A stretch of DNA of 64,000 nt from positions 3,658,001 to 3,722,000 of the forward strand of contig NZ_JAGIOP010000002.1 of the NCBI RefSeq assembly GCF_017876775.1. The letters run 5' to 3'. Within the stretch, counting starts at the first letter, position 1. Every line of letters starts with the position of its first letter. Below are positions 9,627 through 19,084 of the stretch, piece after piece. This stretch comes from Mycolicibacterium lutetiense. GTDB taxonomy: Bacteria > Actinomycetota > Actinomycetes > Mycobacteriales > Mycobacteriaceae. The notes beneath the pieces are model-generated. The model had not been told where the DNA came from, did no database searches, and worked only from the letters and a program-made list of their open reading frames with translations. Position numbers and translations under genes: made by a program.

Positions 9627-11828
9627 TCAGGCCAGATCGAACCGGTCGTTGTCCATCACCTTGGTCCAGGCCGCGACGAAGTCCTTGACGAACTTCTCCT
9701 TGGAATCGTCCTCGGCGTAGACCTCGGCCAGTGCCCGCAGCTGCGAGTTCGAGCCGAACAGCAGGTCGACGCGGCTGGCGGTGTACTTCTGTGCACCGCT
9801 GGCCCGGTCGGACCCGACATAGGTGCCGTCATCGGCGGGCGACGGTGCCCACTTGATGCCCATGTCGGTCAGGTTGACGAAGTAGTCGTTGGTCAACTGA
9901 CCCTTGCGGTTCGTCAGAACACCGAGGTCCGAACCACCGTGGTTGGCGCCGAGCACGCGCAGGCCGCCGATCAGCACGGCCAGCTCGGGGCCTGACACAC
10001 CCAGCAGGTTGGCCCGGTCGATCAACCGGTACTCGGCCGGCAGGCTGTCGCCCTTGCCGGCGAAGTTGCGGAAACCGTCACCCTTGGGCTCCAGGTAGGC
10101 GAACGACTCGACGTCGGTCTGGTCCTGGGTTGCGTCGCCACGGCCTGAGGTGAATGGCACCGCGACGTCGAGACCGGCGTCCTTGATGGCCTTTTCGACA
10201 CCGACCACACCGCCGAGAACCACCAGGTCGGCAAACGACACCCCGGTGTCGGATCCGGCCTGGATCTCCTCGAGCTTGCGGATCACCTGGGCCAGCTCGT
10301 CGGGCTCGTTGACCTCCCAGCCGAGCTGAGGCTGCAGGCGGATTCGGCCACCGTTGGCGCCGCCACGCATGTCGCTGGAGCGGTACGAGGCCGCCGCCTT
10401 CCACGCGGTGTCCACCAGCTGCTGGACGGTCAGGCCCGAGTCGGCGATGGCTGCCTTGAGCGTGGCGACGTCGGCCTCGCTCAGTGCCTTACCGGCCGGG
10501 ATGATGTCCTGCCACAGCCAGGTCTGCTTGGGCACCAGTGGTCCGAGGTAGCGGGCCACCGGACCCATGTCGCGGTGGATCAGCTTGAACCAGGCCTTGG
10601 CGTACTCCTCGGCCAGCTCCTCCGGGTGATCCAGCCAACGGCGGGTGATCTCTCCGTAGATCGGGTCGAACCGCAGGGACAGGTCGGTGGTCAACATCGC
10701 CGGGTGGGTCTTGCCGCTGCCCTGCGCCATCGGCACCGAGTTGGCCCAGCCGTTGTCCTTGGGTCGCCACTGGTTGGCACCGGCGGGGCTCTTGAACAGC
10801 TCCCACTCGTTGCTGTACAGGATCTCCAGGAACGAGTTGTCCCACTTGGTGGGGGTGTGGGTCCAGGTGACCTCGATACCGCTGCTGACGGTCTCGTTGC
10901 CGCGGCCAGGGTTGTCCCAGCCCAGGCCCATGTCCTGCAGCGGGGCGGCCTCGGGCTCCGGTCCGTTCTCGATGTCGGTGGCGCCGTGGGTCTTGCCGAA
11001 GGTGTGGCCACCGACGATCAGAGCGGCGGTCTCGATGTCGTTCATCGCCATCCGGCCGAACGTCTCGCGGATGTCGATGGCTGCCGCCATATAGTCCGGG
11101 TTGCCTTCGGGGCCTTCGGGATTGACGTAGATCAGACCCATGTGGCTGGCGGCCAGCGGGTTCTCCAGCTTGGTGCGGTCACCGGAACCGGCGTACCGGT
11201 CCTGCGAACCGAGCCACTCGTGCTCGGAGCCCCAGTAGATGTCCTCTTCGGGCTCCCAGAAGTCGGCGCGACCGAAGGCGAAGCCCGCGGTCTTGAAGCC
11301 CATCTGCTCCATGGCCCGGTTACCTGCGTAGGCGATCAGGTCGGACCAGGACAGCTTCTTGCCGTACTTCTTCTTCAGCGGCCACAGCAGACGGCGGGCC
11401 TTGTCCAGGCTGACGTTGTCGGGCCAGCTGTTCAACGGGGCGAAGCGTTGCATACCGCGTCCGGCGCCACCTCGGCCGTCCTCGACCCGGTAGGTGCCGG
11501 CGGCGTGCCAGGTCATCCGGACGAACAGCGGGCCGTAGTGGCCGAAGTCGGCGGGCCACCAGTCCTGTGAATCGGTCAGCAGCGCGTCGAAGTCGCGGGC
11601 CAGCTCATCGGTGTCGATGGTCTGGACGGCCTTGCGGTAGTCGAAGCCCTCGTCATTGGGGTCGATGGCGGGGGGATTCTTCTGCAGGATCTTCAGGTTG
11701 ACCGCGTTGGGCCACCAATCGCGGTTGCTGCCGCCCTCGACGGGAGGCTTGATCTGCATCGGGCAACCGCTTTCGGCGGGTTCGGTTTGTGCCTCACCAA
11801 TCGGGGGGTGAGTTTTGGCGTCGGCCAT
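9627..11828 (-). CDS. katG: Catalase-peroxidase KatG
   Basis: Bifunctional heme catalase-peroxidase that removes hydrogen peroxide and activates isoniazid. 733 residues, normal family length. The distal site Arg104-Trp107-His108 ([11 protein letters not shown]) and proximal His275 ([11 protein letters not shown]) are present, and Trp107, Tyr234 and Met260 form the expected Met-Tyr-Trp cofactor. The SSGIEV segment matches the region of M. tuberculosis Ser315, with Ser retained. The start follows GGAAAGGA. It lies 32 bp after furA, the conserved furA-katG operon, and is presumably repressed by FurA. Confidence 0.97.
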   Translation of the reverse strand: MADAKTHPPIGEAQTEPAESGCPMQIKPPVEGGSNRDWWPNAVNLKILQKNPPAIDPNDEGFDYRKAVQTIDTDELARDFDALLTDSQDWWPADFGHYGPLFVRMTWHAAGTYRVEDGRGGAGRGMQRFAPLNSWPDNVSLDKARRLLWPLKKKYGKKLSWSDLIAYAGNRAMEQMGFKTAGFAFGRADFWEPEEDIYWGSEHEWLGSQDRYAGSGDRTKLENPLAASHMGLIYVNPEGPEGNPDYMAAAIDIRETFGRMAMNDIETAALIVGGHTFGKTHGATDIENGPEPEAAPLQDMGLGWDNPGRGNETVSSGIEVTWTHTPTKWDNSFLEILYSNEWELFKSPAGANQWRPKDNGWANSVPMAQGSGKTHPAMLTTDLSLRFDPIYGEITRRWLDHPEELAEEYAKAWFKLIHRDMGPVARYLGPLVPKQTWLWQDIIPAGKALSEADVATLKAAIADSGLTVQQLVDTAWKAAASYRSSDMRGGANGGRIRLQPQLGWEVNEPDELAQVIRKLEEIQAGSDTGVSFADLVVLGGVVGVEKAIKDAGLDVAVPFTSGRGDATQDQTDVESFAYLEPKGDGFRNFAGKGDSLPAEYRLIDRANLLGVSGPELAVLIGGLRVLGANHGGSDLGVLTNRKGQLTNDYFVNLTDMGIKWAPSPADDGTYVGSDRASGAQKYTASRVDLLFGSNSQLRALAEVYAEDDSKEKFVKDFVAAWTKVMDNDRFDLA

Positions 11829-11860
11829 GACAAATCCTTTCCGGGGCTGGCGGGTTAGGG

Positions 11861-12292
11861 TTATTTAGTTGGGGCGGTGGAACATTCGGGGCAGGTGCCC
11901 CAATAGATGACCTCGGCTTCGTCGATCTCGAAACCGTGGTCGTCAGATGCATTGAGGCATGGGGCGGACCCGGCCGCGCAGTCCACGTCTGCGATGGCGC
12001 CGCATGATCGGCACACGACGTGGTGGTGGTTGTCGCCGATGCGGGATTCGTATCGGGCGACCGAACCGGATGGTTGGATGCGCCGTACCAGTGCGGCTGC
12101 GGTCAGCGCATGCAGCGAGTCGTAAACCGCCTGGTGGGAGACATCGGGCAGGTCCTTGCGCACCGACCGGATGACGGTGTCGGTGTCGGCGTGCGGATGC
12201 GTGTGGACCGCGTGCAATACCGCCACGCGGGGGCGGGTCACACGCAAGTCGGCGCTTCGCAGCATCTGCTGGAAGTCCGCGGTTGTCGCCAC
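11861..12292 (-). CDS. furA: Ferric uptake regulator FurA
   Basis: Redox- and metal-responsive Fur-family repressor of the furA-katG operon. 143 residues from the GTG at 12292 ([11 protein letters not shown]). The winged-helix domain ([24 protein letters not shown]) is followed by the metal-binding HADTDT and [12 protein letters not shown] segments (Cys-x-x-Cys) and a second C-x-x-C pair near the C-terminus (GTCPEC). An upstream in-frame ATG at 12346 would put the conserved furA promoter inside the gene, so the GTG is preferred. The downstream partner is katG, and dprE1 lies upstream on the same strand. Confidence 0.95.
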   Translation of the reverse strand: MATTADFQQMLRSADLRVTRPRVAVLHAVHTHPHADTDTVIRSVRKDLPDVSHQAVYDSLHALTAAALVRRIQPSGSVARYESRIGDNHHHVVCRSCGAIADVDCAAGSAPCLNASDDHGFEIDEAEVIYWGTCPECSTAPTK

Positions 12293-12301
12293 GGGACCGA
12301 G

Positions 12302-12330
12302 TCTGTCCCCTTTTCTGGAATTAGTCAAGA
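12302..12330 (-). promoter_or_regulatory. furA promoter with FurA operator
   Basis: On the minus strand, TTGACT (12325-12330) is separated by 17 bases from CAGACT (12302-12307), which ends about 10 bases before the furA GTG at 12292. The transcript should therefore be leaderless or almost so. The AT-rich stretch around the -35 (TTGACTAATTCCAGAAAAG) matches the FurA-binding promoter known upstream of mycobacterial furA. Confidence 0.75.
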
Positions 12331-12367
12331 ATAAAATTCTCGTCAAATTCGGGGGAAACGGTGAGGG

Positions 12368-13750
12368 TTAGACGAGCTCCAGCCGGCGCGCCATGTCCGA
12401 GACGAACAAGCCGTCGGGATCGACCTTGCGGCGTACCGCCAGCCACTCTTCGATGCGGGGGTACATGGCGTGGAAGGCGCTCGCGGTGGTCCGCGAATCC
12501 TTGGCGGTATAGAGCCGACCGCCGAATTCCATTACGCGCCGGTCGAGTTCGGTGAGGAACTCGCTCAGGCCGGGCTTGATCTGGAAGTCGACGCAGACGT
12601 TCCAGCCGGGGATCGGGAAGCTCAGCGGCGCCTGGTTGCCCGGGCCGAACAGCTTGAACACGTTGAGGAACGAGTAGTGCCCGGAGCGCTGGATGTCGAT
12701 CATGATGCGCTTGAACTCGTCGACGGCCTCGGTGGGCACCACGAACTGGTACTGGGTGAATCCCCCGGAGCCGTAGGCCCGGTTCCACTCCCCGACCATG
12801 TCCAGAGGGTGGTAGAACTGCGTCAGATTCTGGGCCTTGCCCCGGTAGGACTTGCCCATCCGGTACCACACCTCGGTCATCGCGCCGAAGATCAACTTGT
12901 TGCCCAGGCCGTTGGGGAAGACGTCCGGCGCGGTGAAGTACTGCGGTGCATCGAATTTCAGCGGGTCGCGCTGCAGGCTGGCGGGCAGTTGGTCGAGTTT
13001 GGCCAGCGAGCCGCGGGAGATCACCGCGCGACCCAGCTTGGGCGGGGCGCTCATCGCGTCGAACCAGGCCGACGAATAGGTGTAGTTGTCCTCGGTGCCG
13101 TCGCTGTGGAACTCGATGGTCTCGTCGAGGCCGTGGGTGACATCGCCGTCAGCGATGAAATAGGCCGTCTCCGTGGGGGTCATCTCGATGGTGGCCCGCA
13201 GGACGATGCCGGTCAGGCCGTTTCCGCCGACGGTGGCCCAGAACAATTCGGCGTCGGGACCGTCCGGCGTGAGCTTGCGGATCTCGCCGTTGGCGGTCAG
13301 CAGGTCCATCGAGCGCACGTGGTTGCCGAAACTGCCTGCGCTGTGGTGGTTCTTGCCGTGGATGTCACAGCCGATGGCGCCGCCGATGGTCACCTGCCGG
13401 GTGCCCGGTAGCACCGGAACCCACAGTCCGTGGGGCAGTGCGGCCCGCATCAGCTGGTCGAGGTTCACCCCGCCGTCCACATCGACCAGCCCGGCGCCCG
13501 GGTCGATCGAATGGATCTGGTTCAGCGACGACATGTCGATGACCAGCCCGCCGCCGTTCTGCGCGTTGTCACCGTAGGAGCGGCCCAGTCCGCGGGCAAT
13601 CACGCCCCGGCCCTTCTCCTCGGCGGCCCTGGTCACGGCCTTGACGATGACCTCGGGATCGCTGGTAGAAAGCACCTGTGCCACGGTCGGTGCGGTCCGG
13701 CCCCAGCCCGTCAGGCGCTTGGGAGTGGTCGGCAAGTCAGTAGTCGACAT
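12368..13750 (-). CDS. dprE1: Decaprenylphosphoryl-ribose 2-oxidase DprE1
   Basis: FAD enzyme that oxidises decaprenylphosphoryl ribose to the 2-keto intermediate reduced by DprE2. It is the target of benzothiazinones. 460 residues from the ATG at 13750. The N-terminal FAD-binding domain of the VAO fold is visible ([28 protein letters not shown]). Cys386 in the NVCVD segment corresponds to the benzothiazinone-reactive Cys387 of M. tuberculosis, so the species should be sensitive by this criterion. A longer reading to 14263 is rejected because it runs antisense through the next gene. Unlike in M. tuberculosis, furA and katG follow it rather than dprE2. Confidence 0.96.
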   Translation of the reverse strand: MSTTDLPTTPKRLTGWGRTAPTVAQVLSTSDPEVIVKAVTRAAEEKGRGVIARGLGRSYGDNAQNGGGLVIDMSSLNQIHSIDPGAGLVDVDGGVNLDQLMRAALPHGLWVPVLPGTRQVTIGGAIGCDIHGKNHHSAGSFGNHVRSMDLLTANGEIRKLTPDGPDAELFWATVGGNGLTGIVLRATIEMTPTETAYFIADGDVTHGLDETIEFHSDGTEDNYTYSSAWFDAMSAPPKLGRAVISRGSLAKLDQLPASLQRDPLKFDAPQYFTAPDVFPNGLGNKLIFGAMTEVWYRMGKSYRGKAQNLTQFYHPLDMVGEWNRAYGSGGFTQYQFVVPTEAVDEFKRIMIDIQRSGHYSFLNVFKLFGPGNQAPLSFPIPGWNVCVDFQIKPGLSEFLTELDRRVMEFGGRLYTAKDSRTTASAFHAMYPRIEEWLAVRRKVDPDGLFVSDMARRLELV

Positions 13751-13868
13751 CGCAGAGAAGCGTACCCGGCAGTAGTCACGGCTCGGCTTCGTTGGGCGCC
13801 CAGGTCCTGCACATTTCACAGCAAACTTCCAGTTAGAATGTCCAAAACAGGTGGTCGGGGGGCCTGAT
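13751..13868. promoter_or_regulatory. Divergent intergenic region, dprE1 and the DUF1023 gene
   Basis: 118 bp that must hold the dprE1 promoter and the start signals of the opposite DUF1023 hydrolase operon. GC content is lower than in the neighbours (CATTTCACAGCAAACTTCC, TTAGAATG). A GGGGGGCC stretch precedes the plus-strand ATG at 13869. No clear palindromic operator was found. Confidence 0.4.
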
Positions 13869-15695
13869 ATGCGGCTCAGTGATATTGACTCATGGAGTGT
13901 CGGGGCATTGCAGTCCATCGCGTTTGAGCTCCGGGATGAGCTGACCACGATTGAGGGTGTCGCGACCGATCTGGATCTGATCTCACGCCTGCCAGGGTGG
14001 GCATCGCCGGCCGCTGATGCGGCGCGGGGCCGCATCGGGAGTGCCAAGGGGGACGTCCTCGACGATGCCGCAGTGATCGGTGCGGTCGCGCAGCTTGCGG
14101 AGGAAACCGAACTGGCCGTCGGGAAGCTGCACACCGAACTCGATGCCATTCGCGCCGGTGTTGCCGCCGAGGGCGGTCTGCTCCACCTGGCAGACAACGG
14201 GGAGGTGACCGTCCATGGCACGCCTGAACAGCAGGAGGAACTCAAGATAACCGCCGAGAACATCGAGGCTCGGGCGAAAGCGCTGATCCATCAGGCGGAG
14301 GACATCGATGCCGACTGCGCCGAGGTGTTCGGACACATCGAAAACGGTGACGTCACTGCACGCGGTGCCGGCGACTTCGCATCGGCCCAGGAGATGGGCC
14401 GGGAGCAATCAGGGCTGTCAGCGCCGTATCCACCCGAAGGTCACGAGGTCGTTCCGCGAGATGTCACTGCCTGGTGGAACGCGCTGTCGAAAGAAGAGCA
14501 GGACAAGGTTGTCGCGGAGCATCCCGACTGGATCGGCACGCGGGACGGTGTGCCGATTCCTGATCGCAGCAAGGCGAACATCCCCGCATTAGAACGGGAA
14601 CTGGCCGAGGCGCAGCGAGATGTGGACGCCCTTCCGACTCTCGACGAATACATTCGCGAACACGGCGGGTATGGCCCGGGATCGCGATTGAAGGAGGCCG
14701 AATACAACCAAACGGTCAAAGAGCGCACCGATCGCCTCGACAACGCGAAGGCGATGAAAGAGGCATTGACTGTCGACGGGAAATACGACCCGAACAAGTA
14801 CTTGATATCGCTGGAATTCCCGGAGGGACGGGAACCGCGTGCAGTGATCGCTGTGGGCAATCCGGACACGGCTGAGCACGTCGCAGTGACCACGCCAGGT
14901 GTGGGGACGACCCCAACCAGCATTCCGGGAATGGTGAGTGAAGCTGACGCGCTCCGCTCGGAGATCCAGAATCAATTGGTTCGCGCGGACAAGGTTGGTG
15001 AGGATGTAGCAACGATTGCTTGGTTGGGCTACGAGCCGCCAGCCAAGGACGACATTTCGGTACTGGAGGCGGGCTTTGACCGCCGCGCCAACGAGGCGGC
15101 CCCCGATCTCGCAGACTTCTATCGTGGCATCAACGCAACGAACGAACACGGCTCCGATGTGCATTTGTCAGCGTTCGGTCATTCATACGGGTCATTGACA
15201 ACGGCCCAGGCCCTGAACGAGTTGGGTGAAGCCGGAGTCGTGGACGATGCCGCGTTCTACGGTTCGCCCGGACTCGGGTACGCAAACATGCCGGATGTCG
15301 ATCTGAACCATCCGCCGCCGCTGAACCCGATCCCTATCCGCGACGAATTGGATATGTACCTCGCCGACGGCCACGCGTTCGTGATGTCGGCTCCCGAGGA
15401 TCCAGTTTCCGGTGATCCCAAGTGGAATGGGATACCACTTCCGTCGCTCGGCGACTTCGGTGCGCTCGGTCCCAATCCGTTGACCTCGCCGCTCGAGCAG
15501 TTGTCGGCGGATACCACTGTTACCCCCGACGGGGTATCTCGGCAGGGGGCCGCTACCCACGCCGACTACCCGCGGCCGGTTGAGCTACCCGGCGGCGAAA
15601 AGGTCTTGCGGACACCGGCATACAACTTGGCGGTGATCGCCGCGGACCTGGCCGATGTCCCGACCAGAAATGGAGAGGACAGGTTGGTGCGATGA
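13869..15695 (+). CDS. DUF1023 alpha/beta hydrolase with N-terminal ESX-like helical domain
   Basis: 608-residue protein. Residues about 1-180 are helical with a WXG-like turn ([13 protein letters not shown], Trp44) and long charged helices, resembling the N-terminal domain of type VII substrates. Residues 200-235 carry the W-x-x-L...HPDWIG-x-x-DGVP signature of DUF1023, and the C-terminal half is an alpha/beta hydrolase with nucleophile Ser439 in GHSYG. Start at the ATG 13869 (MRLSDIDSW), matching family N-termini, rather than the upstream GTG at 13851. No signal peptide. The stop overlaps the next gene by 4 bp (ATGA). Base composition is less GC-rich than dprE1. A secreted lipase or esterase effector is the favoured reading; substrate unknown. 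Confidence 0.85.
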   Translation: MRLSDIDSWSVGALQSIAFELRDELTTIEGVATDLDLISRLPGWASPAADAARGRIGSAKGDVLDDAAVIGAVAQLAEETELAVGKLHTELDAIRAGVAAEGGLLHLADNGEVTVHGTPEQQEELKITAENIEARAKALIHQAEDIDADCAEVFGHIENGDVTARGAGDFASAQEMGREQSGLSAPYPPEGHEVVPRDVTAWWNALSKEEQDKVVAEHPDWIGTRDGVPIPDRSKANIPALERELAEAQRDVDALPTLDEYIREHGGYGPGSRLKEAEYNQTVKERTDRLDNAKAMKEALTVDGKYDPNKYLISLEFPEGREPRAVIAVGNPDTAEHVAVTTPGVGTTPTSIPGMVSEADALRSEIQNQLVRADKVGEDVATIAWLGYEPPAKDDISVLEAGFDRRANEAAPDLADFYRGINATNEHGSDVHLSAFGHSYGSLTTAQALNELGEAGVVDDAAFYGSPGLGYANMPDVDLNHPPPLNPIPIRDELDMYLADGHAFVMSAPEDPVSGDPKWNGIPLPSLGDFGALGPNPLTSPLEQLSADTTVTPDGVSRQGAATHADYPRPVELPGGEKVLRTPAYNLAVIAADLADVPTRNGEDRLVR

Positions 15696-16306
15696 CCATA
15701 TTTGGTTCAGTACGGGTCAAGTGTGCTGCTGCTGTTGCAGCGGTTCTTCTCACGGTGTGCGGGTGCGCTGGCGGAAGTGATGGCCAGCCCGACTCGCCGA
15801 TTCTCAATGAGGACGTTCCTGTGGCTGATATTGCAGATTTGCCCGATATCGAACAGACCCGCGCGCAGATGCTCACGCTGATTGAACGCGTCCGGTCTGA
15901 GGTGACTCGGCTGGTTCCGTCGAGTGAACCCTGGAATTGGGTTTTCGAGGAATCCAGATCAGGGTGCACCCAGCAGAAGACCGGACACAAGGGGGTATCG
16001 CTGCATTTTGCAAAGTTGCACTCCGGTATTTCTTTCACAGACGCAGAGTGGGATCTGGTCTTGCCCGCAGTCCAGGGGGTTGCAGCTGCGGCGGGGCTGA
16101 CTGAGGTAACGACGATGGCGAATTCCACTAGTAACCATGATGTTCGGATAACTAGTGATGACGGACGGACCCTCGTGTTCGGGTCGGCTGAGGCGTCGTT
16201 GATCACGGCTGACATAGCGTGCCGCCGATCCGCTACTGCCACGTCCGTCCCAGCGGGCACCACGCCGCCAGATACCGGGATGACTGGAAGCACAGGTCAA
16301 CCATGA
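15692..16306 (+). CDS. LppA-like lipoprotein
   Basis: 204-residue secreted lipoprotein: basic start, hydrophobic stretch AAAVAAVLLTV and lipobox VCGC (lipidated Cys at residue 25). The remainder resembles the LppA/LppB family of M. tuberculosis: an N-terminal helix with LIERVRSEVTRLVP, a W-x-W then Gly-Cys pair, a VSLHF strand and a late conserved Cys (IACRR) likely disulfide-bonded to the first. ATGA overlaps at both ends (15692-15695 and 16303-16306) couple it to its neighbours. As a surface lipoprotein between a hydrolase and an EspC-like gene, it could act as an immunity or docking factor; this is inference. Confidence 0.8.
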   Translation: MTIFGSVRVKCAAAVAAVLLTVCGCAGGSDGQPDSPILNEDVPVADIADLPDIEQTRAQMLTLIERVRSEVTRLVPSSEPWNWVFEESRSGCTQQKTGHKGVSLHFAKLHSGISFTDAEWDLVLPAVQGVAAAAGLTEVTTMANSTSNHDVRITSDDGRTLVFGSAEASLITADIACRRSATATSVPAGTTPPDTGMTGSTGQP

Positions 16307-16617
16307 CCAGCCCAGAACTCCGCGTTACTCCGGCAGAGGTGCGGCGCTCAGCCGATCAGATGGACGTTGTTGCGCATGAGGCGTCATCGAGTCGCCAGGC
16401 GATGGCGGATGGGATTTCGGGACAGACGACGGCGTGGAAACAAGGGGGAACCCCGGGTTTCGGGAAGTTCGTCGAAACTGTCGAAGCCCAGGCCGAGCGG
16501 TTGCGTACGGATCTGACCGATCTGCGGGACAAATTGCGGAACGCGGCCGACGTCTATGAACGCCAGGACCACGAAGCCGGTGGCGCGCTGGACAGTTCGG
16601 TCGGTGGAGCCGACTGA
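16303..16617 (+). CDS. EspC/WXG100-like type VII secretion target
   Basis: 104-residue helical-hairpin protein of the ESX-secreted EspC-like (DUF2580) type. It begins with the family phrase LRVTPAEVRRSADQM, has a central Trp45 turn (TAWKQGG) between two amphipathic helices, and ends the second helix with Tyr85-x-x-x-Asp89 (YERQD), the general type VII secretion signal. The ATG overlaps the lipoprotein stop (ATGA). It probably pairs with the N-terminal helical domain of the DUF1023 hydrolase for export. No ESX secretion genes are in this window, so it must rely on a system elsewhere. Confidence 0.85.
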   Translation: MTSPELRVTPAEVRRSADQMDVVAHEASSSRQAMADGISGQTTAWKQGGTPGFGKFVETVEAQAERLRTDLTDLRDKLRNAADVYERQDHEAGGALDSSVGGAD

Positions 16618-16694
16618 ACGCCGAGAGTGACGTGTGGGTTGTTAGTGGCGCGCAGAGCAACTCGGGCGTCACTGTCGCGGAGGCGATGCCAACC

Positions 16695-17132
16695 TCAGTG
16701 CAGTTTGAAGATCACCGCTCGCTGCACGATGAAGTTGATCACCGTCGCGGTGCCCTGGGCGATCACGAAAGCGACGGGCTTCTGCCAGGGCTGGCCCTCG
16801 AATTGGACGTAAAGCACGAAGTTGATGCCGACCTGGACCGCAAAGGTAATCGCGTAGAGGACACAGACGGCGATGAACCGGGTCCTGCTGGGCGGCGCCT
16901 GGAAGGTCCAGCGCCGGTTGATCAGGTAGGCGGTGGTGGTTCCGGCGATGAAGCTGATCGTCTTCGCGACGTTGACCCGGATGTCCTCGTCGACGTGCCA
17001 GACCGTCGCGAACAGCCTGAGGAGGGTGACGTACAGGCCATAGTCCACGATCGCGGCCAGTCCGCCGGTGACGAGGAACCGGAACGCCTGCGTTTTGAGG
17101 TCCAGGGTCGGGGACATGACGGGTTCGGCCAC
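16695..17132 (-). CDS. GtrA-family membrane protein (Rv3789-like)
   Basis: 145-residue protein with four membrane helices ([71 protein letters not shown]), the GtrA pattern. The orthologue next to dprE1 in M. tuberculosis (Rv3789) has been proposed as a flippase for decaprenylphosphoryl arabinose or as an anchor recruiting AftA. Here a three-gene plus-strand insertion and the dprE1 promoter separate it from dprE1. The N-terminus is about 20 residues longer than Rv3789; a second ATG at 17117 is possible. Confidence 0.88.
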   Translation of the reverse strand: MAEPVMSPTLDLKTQAFRFLVTGGLAAIVDYGLYVTLLRLFATVWHVDEDIRVNVAKTISFIAGTTTAYLINRRWTFQAPPSRTRFIAVCVLYAITFAVQVGINFVLYVQFEGQPWQKPVAFVIAQGTATVINFIVQRAVIFKLH

Positions 17133-17151
17133 CCGGGCAGCTTAGCGACGC

Positions 17152-18561
17152 CTAACGCAACGCAGCTGACAGCACGCCCCGCAACGCCTCGACCGCAGGC
17201 CCGAACGCGTGCTCGGCGGGCGCCCCGAAACCGACGATGACCCCGTCGGGGTCGGGGGTGTCCGATCCGGCCAGGGGATGACGCATGATCGACAGCCCGG
17301 ACAAAGCGATCCCGGCTTCGCCGGCCCGGCGCAGCACCTCCGGTTCGGTGCCGTCGGGCAGCGTGAGCAGTATGTTGACGCCCGCGGCCAGTCCGCCGAT
17401 GTCGAGGTCGAACCCGTCCAGTGCGGTGACCAGGGCGTCGCGTCGTCGCCGGTAGCGGTTGCGCATCCTTCGGATGTGCCGGTCGTAGCCGCCGCTGCGG
17501 ATGAAGTCGGCGAGGGTCAGCGCAGTGAGGGCGTCGACGTGATACTGCGCCCCGCCGGCCGCCGCAACGACCGGATCGACCAAGGCCTCGGGCAGCACCA
17601 GCCAACCGACCCGCATCACCTGCGCCATGCTCTTACTGGCCGAGCCCAGGTAGACGACCCGTTCGGGGTTCAGTGACTGCAGGGCACCGACGGGTTGGCG
17701 GTCGTAGCGGAACTCGCCGTCGTAGTCGTCGTCCAGCACATATCCGTTGGTGCGTTGTGCCCAGTCGATGACCGCGGTGCGGCGGGCCGGGTGCAGCGCC
17801 ATGCCGAACGGGCTCTGATGCGCGGGAGTAAGTAGTACAGCCGAGGTTTCGTGGCGCTCCAGATCGCGGATCACCGCCCCGTGCTCGTCGACGCCGATCG
17901 GCACCGTCGGCACGCCCAGCGCTGCGAGCGCGTCGCGAAAGATGAACAGCCCGTGGGCCTCCACCGCGACGGGGCGCCCGGTGCCCAGAACCCGCCCGAT
18001 CAGGTCGACGCCGTCGCGCACCCCGGAGCAGATCACGACCGACTCCGGTGTCGTCCGCACGCCGCGCACCCGGCCCAGGTATTCGGTGAGTGCCTCGCGC
18101 AGCACCAGCGGTCCGCGCGGATCGCCCATGCGCAGCGCCGAGACGGGCGCGTTGGTGATGGCCCGGCGGGCCGATGCCATCCAGGCCGACCGTGGGAACT
18201 CCGACACATCGGGGGAGCCGGGCATCAGGTTGTGTCGCGGGGTGGCGGGGATGCGGCGCGGTCGCGGTGTGGACGGCGGGGCGGTGGTCCGCGCGACCCA
18301 GGTACCCGCGCCTTGGCGGGATGCCAGCCAGCCCTCGGCGACCAAGTCGGCGTAGGCCTCGGCGACGGTGTTGCGGGCCAGACCGAGATCGGCAGCCAGC
18401 GTGCGTGACGGTGGAAGTCGCGTCTCGGCGCTCAAGCTGCCGGTTCGGATTCCGTCTCGAAGTGCGGTGATCAGCTGTTCGCGGGCGGTCCGGCTGCCGG
18501 GCTCGATCCTCGCGTGCAACTCGAGGTGTAGATCCCGACCGAAATTGGCCCATGAAGTCAC
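17152..18561 (-). CDS. MocR-family regulator (GntR HTH fused to aminotransferase fold)
   Basis: 469 residues from a GTG at 18561. A winged-helix GntR domain fills residues about 10-80 (LITALRDGIRTGSL, LAADLGLARNTVAEAYADLVAEGW), followed by a class I aminotransferase-like domain with the PLP lysine in GSASKSMAQVMRVGW and the DDDYDGEFRYD segment. Such PdxR/MocR proteins sense PLP or amino compounds. The longer reading from 18654 would overlap the divergent gene. The intergenic space to the AhpD-like gene is only 49 bp, so it probably regulates that gene and itself. Confidence 0.9.
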   Translation of the reverse strand: MTSWANFGRDLHLELHARIEPGSRTAREQLITALRDGIRTGSLSAETRLPPSRTLAADLGLARNTVAEAYADLVAEGWLASRQGAGTWVARTTAPPSTPRPRRIPATPRHNLMPGSPDVSEFPRSAWMASARRAITNAPVSALRMGDPRGPLVLREALTEYLGRVRGVRTTPESVVICSGVRDGVDLIGRVLGTGRPVAVEAHGLFIFRDALAALGVPTVPIGVDEHGAVIRDLERHETSAVLLTPAHQSPFGMALHPARRTAVIDWAQRTNGYVLDDDYDGEFRYDRQPVGALQSLNPERVVYLGSASKSMAQVMRVGWLVLPEALVDPVVAAAGGAQYHVDALTALTLADFIRSGGYDRHIRRMRNRYRRRRDALVTALDGFDLDIGGLAAGVNILLTLPDGTEPEVLRRAGEAGIALSGLSIMRHPLAGSDTPDPDGVIVGFGAPAEHAFGPAVEALRGVLSAALR

Positions 18562-18610
18562 CCAAATATTGAACCATCTAGGCAGTACTTTCGCGGATAG
18601 CGTTGGTGGC

Positions 18611-19084
18611 ATGACACAGACACTCGAGCCCGCCGCCACCGTTGACCGCCTCAAGATCTACAAGGCCTCGCCAGAGCTCTACGACGCGATGATGACGCTG
18701 TCGAACGCCGCCGCCAAAGACCTCGACCCGACCATCGGCGAGCTGATCAAGATCCGCGCATCTCAGATGAACCGCTGCGCCTTCTGCCTCGACATGCACA
18801 CCCACGACGCCCGCCAACACGGCGAGACCGAGCAGCGGCTGTCTCTGATCGCCGCCTGGGAAGAGGCCGGCAATCTGTTCACCGAGCAGGAGCAGGCGGC
18901 GTTGGCGCTGACCGAGGTGGTCACCGATCTGAGCCACGGACCGGTCTCCGATGCGGTCTATGCCCGTGCGGCGGCGGCCTTCACCGAACGCGAGCTGGGT
19001 CAGGTCATCTCCATGGCGGTGACGATCAATGCGTGGAACCGGATCAACGCGGTGGTGAAGGCGGCTCCGCCGAGGCGGCGTTGA
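18611..19084 (+). CDS. Carboxymuconolactone decarboxylase/AhpD-like protein
   Basis: 157-residue AhpD-like protein. The Cys-x-x-Cys pair with following His (RCAFCLDMHTHDAR) is the redox and proton-relay motif of alkylhydroperoxidase AhpD-type enzymes. It begins with ATG 18611 (MTQTLEPAAT). The gene is divergent from the MocR regulator, an arrangement frequent in actinobacteria, so MocR control is likely. It could detoxify peroxides or act as a thiol oxidoreductase; the physiological substrate is unknown. Confidence 0.88.
   Translation: MTQTLEPAATVDRLKIYKASPELYDAMMTLSNAAAKDLDPTIGELIKIRASQMNRCAFCLDMHTHDARQHGETEQRLSLIAAWEEAGNLFTEQEQAALALTEVVTDLSHGPVSDAVYARAAAAFTERELGQVISMAVTINAWNRINAVVKAAPPRRR

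Noticed and set aside
13751..14263. N-terminal extension of dprE1 by 171 codons
   Set aside because: The extension is Ser/Ala-rich, antisense to the DUF1023 gene, and absent from DprE1 proteins; the ATG at 13750 fits the known N-terminus.
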